Origin: Runella aurantiaca
GTDB taxonomy: Bacteria > Bacteroidota > Bacteroidia > Cytophagales > Spirosomataceae
Direction: 5' to 3'
Assembly: GCF_003339505.1 (NCBI RefSeq)
Contig: NZ_QPIW01000002.1
Coordinates: 248,001-312,000, forward strand
DNA length: 64,000 bases
Below, piece by piece: positions 44,322 to 52,229 of the stretch (position 1 is the stretch's first letter; each line of letters opens with the position of its first letter). The translations under genes were made by a program, and so were the position numbers. The notes under the pieces are model-generated. The model ran no database searches and had not been told where the DNA came from. It was given only the letters and a program-made list of their open reading frames with translations.

Positions 44322-46040
44322 ATGAAAAAGCTATCTATAATTCTTTTGTTTGGCCTGATTGCTTTTCAGGGAATTGGCCAAACGAACAGTTCAAAACAGC
44401 AGCGTTTGCAATGGTGGCAAGAGGCGAAAATGGGCCTGTTCATCCACTGGGGGCCTGTTTCGTTGATTGGGAAAGAAATTAGTTGGTCGCGCAATGGCTA
44501 CGGCAAAAGCAAGTACGATTCGTTGTATTTGAGATTTAACCCCAAGCAATTCAACGCCAAAGAATGGGTTAAGTTGGCCAAAGCAGGAGGAATGAAGTAC
44601 TTGGTTTTGACTTCAAAACACCACGATGGTTTTTGCCTATTTGATACCAAAACCACGCCTTACAACATCATGAATAGCCCTTTTGGGCGGGATGTTTGCA
44701 AAGAGCTTGCTCAAGCTGCCCACGAAGCAGGGATGCCCATTGGCTGGTATTTTTCGGTAGCTGACTGGAAAGACCCCGATTGTCGCAACCCCAAAACGAA
44801 TGATATTTTTGCCGATCGAGTGGAGCAGCAAGTACGTGAATTGTTGACCAACTATGGCAAAATCAGTTTGTTATGGATAGATTATGAAGGCTCACCAAGC
44901 CCGATTCATCCCAAAAGAGTGTTTGATCTGGCGCGTACTTTGCAGCCTGAAATCATCATCAACAATCGGCTCGAACCCTTCAATCCCGACGAATCGCACG
45001 CAAGGGTAGGGGCTTATGCCGACTATGCTACACCCGAAGGTTTTGTGGCTGGCTACGGTGCCGTGCCTTGGGAAACCTGCACCAACATGGGGCATCAGTG
45101 GGCGTGGCGATTCAACGATACGCCGCGAAGTTTGAAAGAATCGCTGCATACGTTGCTGCGTTGTGTGGGTGGAAACGGCAATCTTTTGTTCAACATCGGG
45201 CCCGACAGTTCGGGTGTTTTTCCACCCAATTTTGTGGCCCGTGCCACCGAGATGGGCAATTGGCTGAACAAAAACGCGGAAGCCGTTTACGAAACGAAAG
45301 GGGGAATTTATACCCCCTCAAAAGACTACGTCAGCTCATACCGAGGCAATACACTGTATTTGCATTTGTTGAACAATACAGGCGATGAAATCAAGCTCCC
45401 GCCTATGGCTGCTAAGGTAAAAAAAGCGTCTTTGTTGAATGGAAACGCTATTTCGTTTACGCAAACCAAGGCAGATGTTACCTTGAAAATACCCCAAAAT
45501 GGGCGCGACTCCATCGCCACCATTGTAACGATTACGCTGGATAAACCCGCCTCTAAACTTGGCCAAATTATTCCTTTTACCACCACTAATTCATTGGCTT
45601 ACGGCAAAAAAGCGACGGCTTCGAGCTCGATGGGGGCTTTTTTGCACGACCCTACGGCGGCTTTTGATGACAACCCCGCTACCCACTGGAAAATGGGCCG
45701 GCGTACTGATGTGGATTTTGAGCGCTATTACGGGCAGGATGTTCATTATCAATCAGAAAAAGCGTTTGATTTATTTCAAAACAAGGGTTGGATTGAAGTT
45801 GATTTGGGAACACTGCAAACCATCAAACAGCTTAAAGTGAGCGAAGCGGTTTATCAAAAGTCTCAAATTAAACGCTTTGAAATTCAGTACGAAAGAGACG
45901 GACAATGGCTGACGGTGGCGCAGGATGAAAAAATGGGCAATTGGAGCAAAGATATCAGCCCGGTGGTGGCGCAAAAGTTTCGGTTGGTGATTTTAGATTC
46001 TCACGGTTTTGCCGGAATTCGGGAGTTCCAGTTGTTTTAA
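44322..46040 (+). CDS. GH29 alpha-L-fucosidase with C-terminal discoidin domain
   Basis: The 572-aa exported enzyme has a signal peptide (1-19) and the classic GH29 marks: MGLFIHWGPVSLIG near residue 39, TSKHHDGFCLFDT near 97-109 and LLWIDYEG with nucleophile D187. Residues about 430-572 form an F5/8 type C (discoidin) carbohydrate-binding domain (NPATHWKMGRR, KGWIEVDLGTLQTIKQLKV, GFAGIREFQLF). It releases alpha-L-fucose with retention. Unlike the two other GH29 proteins in this locus it keeps the normal HHDGF. It starts 17 bases after the permease and closes the operon at a strong terminator. Confidence 0.95.
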   Translation: MKKLSIILLFGLIAFQGIGQTNSSKQQRLQWWQEAKMGLFIHWGPVSLIGKEISWSRNGYGKSKYDSLYLRFNPKQFNAKEWVKLAKAGGMKYLVLTSKHHDGFCLFDTKTTPYNIMNSPFGRDVCKELAQAAHEAGMPIGWYFSVADWKDPDCRNPKTNDIFADRVEQQVRELLTNYGKISLLWIDYEGSPSPIHPKRVFDLARTLQPEIIINNRLEPFNPDESHARVGAYADYATPEGFVAGYGAVPWETCTNMGHQWAWRFNDTPRSLKESLHTLLRCVGGNGNLLFNIGPDSSGVFPPNFVARATEMGNWLNKNAEAVYETKGGIYTPSKDYVSSYRGNTLYLHLLNNTGDEIKLPPMAAKVKKASLLNGNAISFTQTKADVTLKIPQNGRDSIATIVTITLDKPASKLGQIIPFTTTNSLAYGKKATASSSMGAFLHDPTAAFDDNPATHWKMGRRTDVDFERYYGQDVHYQSEKAFDLFQNKGWIEVDLGTLQTIKQLKVSEAVYQKSQIKRFEIQYERDGQWLTVAQDEKMGNWSKDISPVVAQKFRLVILDSHGFAGIREFQLF

Positions 46041-46100
46041 TCGTGGAGCATTGAAAGCAATATTATAAAGCCGGTTAATGATCAAATTGTTGATCCGTTT

Positions 46101-46142
46101 CGCAGCGCTTTTACCAAGTTGGTAAAAGCGCTGCGATTTTTT
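46101..46142 (+). terminator. Strong intrinsic terminator of PUL B
   Basis: CGCAGCGCTTTTACC (46101-46115) pairs perfectly with 46121-46135 (15 bp, loop AAGTT), followed by ATTTTTTG. It lies 60 bases past the last GH29 stop and separates PUL B from PUL C. Confidence 0.93.
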
Positions 46143-46460
46143 GTTATGGGGTATGTTTAAATTATAAAATTGTACTATTCCTGTATTTTTAATTATTCCT
46201 ATGTTTTATATATAAAAATAATAGAACAAATAGAAATTGTAAAAGGAAATCACTTCTGCAAGTTATCGTTGCTATCGTTACCAGTTTCGGGAAAGTTCCC
46301 GATAGTTTTTGTGGGTAAAATTCAATTTTTTCTGTTGATTATTTAAAAACTGCCCCTACTTTCCCTCAAAATTCTGTTGGAAGCATCTTTAAAGGCTTTT
46401 ACAATGCGGATTTCCAAACCCTCGATAATTGTATATTTTTTATTTTAAACCTCTAATCTA
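46143..46460 (+). promoter_or_regulatory. AT-rich promoter region of PUL C
   Basis: About 320 bases without a gene lie upstream of the third susC. A short nested hairpin is visible (CTATCG 46272-46277 with CGATAG 46300-46305, and inner CGGGAA/TTCCCG). No exact TAnnTTTG box was found, and no regulator gene is adjacent, so PUL C is controlled from elsewhere or by read-through. Confidence 0.4.
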
Positions 46461-49400
46461 ATGCTGGGAAAATTACGAGTATGGATACTGGCGTTTGGTC
46501 TCATGACCAACGCGTATGCCCAAGATCTGAACATAAGGGGTAAGATCACCGATGGTGCCGGAGCTTCTCTGCCGGGCGTTAATGTTACCGTGAAAGGCAC
46601 ACAAAAGGGCGCAGTTTCAGACGGTGACGGCAACTACCAACTCAACGGTGTGCCGTCGAAAGCAACGTTGGTCTTTTCGTTTATTGGGTATTTAAAGCAG
46701 GAAATTGATATTAATAACCGCAGCGTTATTGATGTGTCGCTCCAAGCCGATGTCAAGGCGCTCAATGAAGTGGTGGTAGTGGGATATGGAACCCAGCGAA
46801 AAATTGAAACAACGGGTTCTATCGCTTCAGTGAAAGCCTCTGATTTGGTCCAAACGCCCGTAGCCAACGTAGCGCAGGGCTTGCAGGCGCGGGTATCGGG
46901 GATTCAGATCAACCAAAACTCGGGCGCTCCCGGCGGAAACGTCAGCGTTCGGATTCGGGGAACGAACTCCATCAACGGAGCTTCGGAACCATTGTATGTG
47001 GTAGACGGAATTCAGATTTCCAACGGCGGCGGTATCAACGATGTCAGCCCGCTTTCGACCATCAACCCCAACGATATTGAAAGTGTAGAAGTCTTGAAAG
47101 ATGCTTCTGCGTCAGCGATTTACGGCGCAAGAGCTGCCAACGGCGTGGTGTTGATTACGACCAAACGCGGTCGCAGCGGTGGCACGCGGGTGACATTCGA
47201 CAGTTACTATGGTACCCAAAAAGTATCCAAAACGCTACCCACGCTCAACGCCGCTGAATTTGCCCAATTGGAAAACGAAGTGTTTAAAAACAGCTATTAC
47301 AAAGACCCGGCTTCCTTGGGCGAAGGTGTCAACTGGCAAAATATCATTTTCCGTCAGGCTCCGATTCAAAATCATCAATTGTCCATCAACGGCGGCAACG
47401 ACAAAACCCAATTGGCAATGTCGGCCAACTACTTCAATCAGGATGGTATCATTATCAATTCCAATTTTAAACGCTATTCGTACCGCCTGAATTTGGACCA
47501 CAAGATCAGCAACCGCGTAAAAGTGGGAACCAGTATTTTGGGCAGTTATTCGGTCAACTCAGGCGTACAAACCGGCTCAGCAAGCCAAGGCGATGCCGAT
47601 GTGGTGACGGGTAGTATTTTGGGGGCGGCCATCGGCGCACCGCCGAATTTGAAACCCTACCGCCCCGACGGCAGTGTATTTCCGTTCGGCGAGCAGGAAG
47701 ACGGCCGCTACCGCGAGGTAACCAATCCGTTGGGAATCGCTTCGGTGCTCAACCAAACGGCTTTAAAACGGACATTGGTAAACCTCTACGGCGAAGCCAC
47801 TATTTTGAAAGGCTTAACCTATCGTGCTTCGTTCAATGCTGATTTACAGAACAATATCGCTGATCGGTATTCGCCTCGCTCCATAATCAGCGTCAAAGAT
47901 TTGAATGATAATTCGGGTTCGGGCTCTAAGTCCAATTCCAACTTTTTGGGCCTTTTGCACGAAAGCATTTTGACCTATTCTCAAACCATTGCCGAAACGC
48001 ACAGCCTGAAATTTACAGGCGTATTTGCCTCACAGGCGGAATTTGCCAACGCAAACTCCATTGGTGCGTCGGGCTTCCCCAACGATGCTACCCAGAACGA
48101 AGCACTTCAATTAGCCCTCAACCGCACCGTTAGCAGTAGCCGAAGCAAACAGCGTTTGGATTCATACATGGGACGGGTTAATTATGGTTACAAAGACAAA
48201 TATTTTCTGGATTTGACCGCTCGGGTCGATGGTTCGAGCCGCTTCGGAGCCAACAATAAATACGGCTTTTTCCCTGCGGTTTCGGCGGCATGGCGCTTGA
48301 TTGAAGAACCATTTTTGAAAAATGTTTCGTGGTTGTCTGACCTTAAATTGCGGGCGAGCTACGGAATCACGGGAAATGCCGGCGGTATTTCACCGTACCA
48401 GTCTTTGAGTACAGTAGCGGCAACGGGAAGCGACTATATTTTTAACAATGCGTACGTAACGGGTATCAACCCGACGGGCATTGCCAACCCAGATTTGCGT
48501 TGGGAAAAATCAACCCAAACCAACATTGGTCTGGACGTGAGCTTACTCAATAACCGCTTTAGCCTGATTGTGGATGTGTATGATAAAGTAACCAAAGACT
48601 TGTTGTATATCAAGACTTTACCGCTTTCTTCGGGTTATGGCAGCATTACCGGAAACTACGCTTCATTGGAGAACAAAGGAATCGAATTTGCCGCCAATGC
48701 CCGTATTTTAGACGGCCCGTTAAAATGGAACGTTTCGGCTAACCTGACCCGCAATCGTAACAAAGTGCTTGATTTGGATGGCGGAACCACGCAGGAGCGT
48801 TTTATTACGAGCTATACCATTTTGAAAGTAGGCGAACCGTTGGGTTTGATAAAATCGTACATTTTTGACGGAATCAACCAAACCGGTGAGGCTATTTTAC
48901 CGGGCTACGACGGTCGTTTGGGCGGTCATAAAATCAAAGACCTCAATGGTGACGGCACCATTACCTCGGCCGACCAAACGATTACGGGAAATCCCAATCC
49001 TAATTTCATCTTCGGGTTTTCGACCAATGTTTCTTACAAAGGCTTCGATTTGAGTGCATTTCTTTCGGGTTCGCAGGGCAATGATATTTACAACCTAAGC
49101 CGCCTGTCATTTGAGAACCCACTCGGACAACGTAATTTGTTGAAAGGTGTAGTGAATCGTTGGACACCGACCAACCCGAGCAATCAGTACGTAAGCCCCG
49201 CACAGGGCGGACGTTTGCCGGTGAGTAATTATTACGTAGAAGACGGCTCATACATTCGCTGCAAAAACATTACGCTTGGATACACGCTTCCAGCCATTAA
49301 AGGCGTACAGAATATCCGGGTGTATGTTTCAGGAAACAACCTATTTACCGTCACCAACTACAGCGGATTTGACCCTGAGGTAAACACCTTTGCGGGTTCA

Positions 49401-49478
49401 AATACCGTCATTGGGGTAGATAACTTTGTGTATCCGCAGGCGCGCTCCTTCTTGGGCGGTATTCAGGTAACGTTTTAA
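46461..49478 (+). CDS. SusC/RagA TonB-dependent transporter (PUL C)
   Basis: The 1005-aa protein has a short signal peptide (MLGKLRVWILAFGLMTNAYA), the N-terminal sandwich (IRGKITDGAGASLPGVNVTV), the NEVVVVGYGTQRK box, a plug with VLKDASASAIYGARAANGVV and a barrel ending in GGIQVTF. No STN domain is present. It takes up the oligosaccharide of PUL C by TonB energy and works with the SusD encoded 27 bases downstream. The substrate is unknown; the GH9- and GH2-type enzymes suggest a beta-linked plant or microbial polysaccharide. Confidence 0.96.
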   Translation: MLGKLRVWILAFGLMTNAYAQDLNIRGKITDGAGASLPGVNVTVKGTQKGAVSDGDGNYQLNGVPSKATLVFSFIGYLKQEIDINNRSVIDVSLQADVKALNEVVVVGYGTQRKIETTGSIASVKASDLVQTPVANVAQGLQARVSGIQINQNSGAPGGNVSVRIRGTNSINGASEPLYVVDGIQISNGGGINDVSPLSTINPNDIESVEVLKDASASAIYGARAANGVVLITTKRGRSGGTRVTFDSYYGTQKVSKTLPTLNAAEFAQLENEVFKNSYYKDPASLGEGVNWQNIIFRQAPIQNHQLSINGGNDKTQLAMSANYFNQDGIIINSNFKRYSYRLNLDHKISNRVKVGTSILGSYSVNSGVQTGSASQGDADVVTGSILGAAIGAPPNLKPYRPDGSVFPFGEQEDGRYREVTNPLGIASVLNQTALKRTLVNLYGEATILKGLTYRASFNADLQNNIADRYSPRSIISVKDLNDNSGSGSKSNSNFLGLLHESILTYSQTIAETHSLKFTGVFASQAEFANANSIGASGFPNDATQNEALQLALNRTVSSSRSKQRLDSYMGRVNYGYKDKYFLDLTARVDGSSRFGANNKYGFFPAVSAAWRLIEEPFLKNVSWLSDLKLRASYGITGNAGGISPYQSLSTVAATGSDYIFNNAYVTGINPTGIANPDLRWEKSTQTNIGLDVSLLNNRFSLIVDVYDKVTKDLLYIKTLPLSSGYGSITGNYASLENKGIEFAANARILDGPLKWNVSANLTRNRNKVLDLDGGTTQERFITSYTILKVGEPLGLIKSYIFDGINQTGEAILPGYDGRLGGHKIKDLNGDGTITSADQTITGNPNPNFIFGFSTNVSYKGFDLSAFLSGSQGNDIYNLSRLSFENPLGQRNLLKGVVNRWTPTNPSNQYVSPAQGGRLPVSNYYVEDGSYIRCKNITLGYTLPAIKGVQNIRVYVSGNNLFTVTNYSGFDPEVNTFAGSNTVIGVDNFVYPQARSFLGGIQVTF

Positions 49479-49504
49479 GCTAAAACCCTTCAAAGAAAAT
49501 TAAG

Positions 49505-50992
49505 ATGAAAAGATATAATAAACTCATTGGCTTGTGCTCGGCGCTGTTGGTGCTTACAACAAGTTGTGATTTGGAAGAAACGATTTACTCTTCCATCTAT
49601 ACTGAAGCTTTTTATAAAACGGCCGCTGATGCCGAAAAAGGACTCGTGGCCGTGTATGACCCTCTCGGTGATATGGGCGCGGGTCCGGCGCTGACGATTG
49701 TGTCGGATTTTAGCGCTGACCAGTGTTATCCACGGGCAGTGGTGGGGCGCAATACGCTGACTCTCTTTGCCTACGATGCCAATTATACCACACAGCGCAC
49801 CGCGGGTCGCACCAATGAATCTCCTCAACAAATCTGGGCTTCGAGCTACGATGGTATCGAAAAAGCCAACTGGATCATTGAAAAAGTACCCGCGGCCATC
49901 ATGGATGAAACGCGCAAAAAGCAAATCATCGGGGAAGCGTATTTTATGCGGGCGTTTTATCATTGGACGCTCACCAAAAACTTTGGGGATGTGCCTGTTA
50001 AAACAAAACCAAGTACTTCCGAAGCTGAAGCTATGATTGGAAAAAGCCTCAAAGCAGATGTTTATAAGCAGATTTACAGTGATTTAGATATGGCGTTGGC
50101 GGCAGGTTTGCTGTCTTATCCCGCCATTGAGAAGGGCCGCCCTTCCAAAGAAGTGGTAAATGCTTTGTACGCCAAAGCGGCTTTGTACAACGAAGATTGG
50201 CAAAAAGCCCTGCAAAAAGCGCAGGAAGTCATCAGTTCGGGTAAATATTCGCTCATGCCGGATGTACGCGATGTGTATCGTTACGATAAAGAAGATGCGG
50301 CTCGTGTCGAAAATATGTGGGCGTTTGAAGTGGCTCCGGTCTCGCCCGGGCGTGGGCACCAATTGACTGGCCTTTGCGGCCCTCCCGGCAACGCCGGTGT
50401 CGATTATGCTCGCACGTCGTTTGGATCAATGTTTGCGTACCAAACCTTTTTCGATTCATTTGACCCCGCCGATAAACGTCGTCAACTGTTGGATACGACC
50501 TACGTTAACAGAAGCGGAGCCGTTGTGCCTCAACGCAGTATTACGCCCATTACCACGCAAGGTGTATTGATAAAAAAATACCAAGATCCTAATACGATTG
50601 TGGGTCAAATTCCCAATATTCCCATTTTCCGCTTGCCAGATATGTACCTGATCGCGGCCGAAGCCGAAGCTCGTTTAAACGGAGCTACTGCTGTTGCTTA
50701 TGGTTTTGTAAATGCCATTCGGAAGCGGGCAGGGTTACCGGATCTTAAAGCAGGACTTAGTAAAGATGCCTTTATTGATGCCGTGTTGCAGGAACGTTCG
50801 TGGGAGTTTTTTGCCGAGGGTGACCGTTGGTATGATTTGACGCGGACGGGCAAATTTGTCACTGAAGTGCCGAAAGCAGTCAACAACGTCTATCCAACGC
50901 GCACGCCTACGGCCAAAAATAAGTATTTTCCGATTCCGCTCGACGAAATCAATGCCAATCCTAAGTTGGAACAAAACCCTGATTGGAAGTAA
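49505..50992 (+). CDS. SusD/RagB-family surface glycan-binding lipoprotein (PUL C)
   Basis: The 495-aa protein has a lipoprotein signal with Cys21 (LVLTTSC), IGEAYFMRAFYHWTLTKNFG, and a C-terminal LQERSWEFFAEGDRWYDLTR typical of SusD, ending in LEQNPDWK. It binds the glycan at the cell surface and caps SusC. It is followed by a GC-rich stem-loop and then by the flavin-related genes. Confidence 0.96.
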   Translation: MKRYNKLIGLCSALLVLTTSCDLEETIYSSIYTEAFYKTAADAEKGLVAVYDPLGDMGAGPALTIVSDFSADQCYPRAVVGRNTLTLFAYDANYTTQRTAGRTNESPQQIWASSYDGIEKANWIIEKVPAAIMDETRKKQIIGEAYFMRAFYHWTLTKNFGDVPVKTKPSTSEAEAMIGKSLKADVYKQIYSDLDMALAAGLLSYPAIEKGRPSKEVVNALYAKAALYNEDWQKALQKAQEVISSGKYSLMPDVRDVYRYDKEDAARVENMWAFEVAPVSPGRGHQLTGLCGPPGNAGVDYARTSFGSMFAYQTFFDSFDPADKRRQLLDTTYVNRSGAVVPQRSITPITTQGVLIKKYQDPNTIVGQIPNIPIFRLPDMYLIAAEAEARLNGATAVAYGFVNAIRKRAGLPDLKAGLSKDAFIDAVLQERSWEFFAEGDRWYDLTRTGKFVTEVPKAVNNVYPTRTPTAKNKYFPIPLDEINANPKLEQNPDWK

Positions 50993-50998
50993 AATAAT

Positions 50999-51045
50999 AA
51001 CGTCGGCGAGGTTTGGAATGGGAGCGCCCAGCTCTCGCCGACGTT
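50999..51045. repeat. GC-rich palindromic element between susD and the flavinylation-motif gene
   Basis: AACGTCGGCGAG (50999-51010) pairs perfectly over 12 bp with 51034-51045 around a 23-base loop that itself holds GGAGCG-CCCAGCTC-like complementarity. It begins 6 bases past the susD stop and has no T-run. It may be a REP-like element or an mRNA-stabilising stem that separates abundant susCD mRNA from the redox genes. Confidence 0.5.
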
Positions 51046-51067
51046 AGCAAACTGATTGGAAGCAATT

Positions 51068-52228
51068 GTGCAGAAACCTAAACACATAAAATATTGCCTT
51101 TCGTTTCCTGCGCTTTTAAAGAAAGCCTGCTGGAATATTGGTACTCTGTGTTTCTTTTTGTTGGTAACAACTACCGCTTTTGCCCAAACCCCAACGAAGA
51201 CGAAAGAGTATACGGTGACCATCAACGATACCACCGAATACACCTTGCAATTGGCGTTGGATGAGGCCGGGCAGTCGCTGTATTACTTCAGCAACCTGTT
51301 TACGCCGGTATGTCTGACGGGCGAATGCAAACCGGTATACATTAACTTTTACTGGGATTTACTGGGCAACTATACCCGTTTCGATTTTCCGAAAGGCGCG
51401 GTGTTGACCCGCATGGATCACAAGCCGTTTAAGCCCGAAGATTACGAAAAGTTACAGGATATTTTGGCCAATACGCACTCGTTGCTGAAAGATGTTTCGA
51501 TGGAAGACTTGGTCGGAAAAGGCACGGAAAACCTGGCCGATTCCGTCGATGCCAAGGCGGGTGCCACGCTCAAAACCGTCAAAAATGAAGTGATTGACGG
51601 AGCGGTGTATACCTGCTATACGCTCTGGCACATCGCCCACGGAAAGGTAGTGACGGAGATGAACCGAATTACTGAATTCTTTAAAACGGACGCACTATTG
51701 CACCGATTTCTGAACGATAATAATCATTACTACCAGTATTGGGCAATGGAACGGGTAATGAATGCGGAGGGTACGGTTTTGGCTGATTTTCAATCGGATA
51801 TACAACAAGTTATTCGAGGAAAAAACATCTTTACCGCCCGCTTTGCGTTGCAAAAAGTCAATAAGGCATTTTTTGCCGACAAGGCGCGACAGCAATGGTT
51901 ATGGGAAACATACCAATCGGCAGGGTATCCGTTGCAGCTTGTTATTCTGAAAAAGATGGCGACGTTGTCGCTCACGAATTGGATGACGGAACAGGCGGCC
52001 CAACAGTTAGCGACCATAAATAGGGAGCAGTCCATTCTGTTGTTGAAAGCGCTGGAGGCTCAACCAAAACTGTCGGAACAAACGCTGCTGACGCTGGCCG
52101 GTCAGCTGACCAATGAAAACTGTGCCGCAGAGGTCTATCGGCTGTTGGAAGCACAACGGCCCAAAAACCGAGCGGTACAACAAAAAATGACTCATTATAA
52201 ACAAACATTCCACCCAAACGACAAATAA
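51068..52228 (+). CDS. Exported protein with flavinylation-like motif and helical-repeat C-terminus, function unknown
   Basis: I do not recognise this 386-aa protein as a named family. It begins at GTG 51068 (or TTG 51056; there is no nearby ATG) and has a signal peptide (CWNIGTLCFFLLVTTTAFAQ). Residues 161-167 read D-A-K-A-G-A-T, followed by LKTVKNEVIDGAVYTCYTLW. This closely follows the FMN-binding-domain pattern D-x-x-[ST]-G-A-T in which ApbE attaches FMN to the Thr, here T167; Ala replaces the usual Ser/Thr two before. An ApbE gene lies two genes downstream. The N-terminal part has a C-x4-C pair (FTPVCLTGECKP); the C-terminal half (about 205-380) is helical, HEAT-like. I infer a periplasmic covalent-FMN electron carrier for the FAD enzyme encoded one base after its stop. 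Confidence 0.7.
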   Translation: MQKPKHIKYCLSFPALLKKACWNIGTLCFFLLVTTTAFAQTPTKTKEYTVTINDTTEYTLQLALDEAGQSLYYFSNLFTPVCLTGECKPVYINFYWDLLGNYTRFDFPKGAVLTRMDHKPFKPEDYEKLQDILANTHSLLKDVSMEDLVGKGTENLADSVDAKAGATLKTVKNEVIDGAVYTCYTLWHIAHGKVVTEMNRITEFFKTDALLHRFLNDNNHYYQYWAMERVMNAEGTVLADFQSDIQQVIRGKNIFTARFALQKVNKAFFADKARQQWLWETYQSAGYPLQLVILKKMATLSLTNWMTEQAAQQLATINREQSILLLKALEAQPKLSEQTLLTLAGQLTNENCAAEVYRLLEAQRPKNRAVQQKMTHYKQTFHPNDK

Positions 52229-52229
52229 C

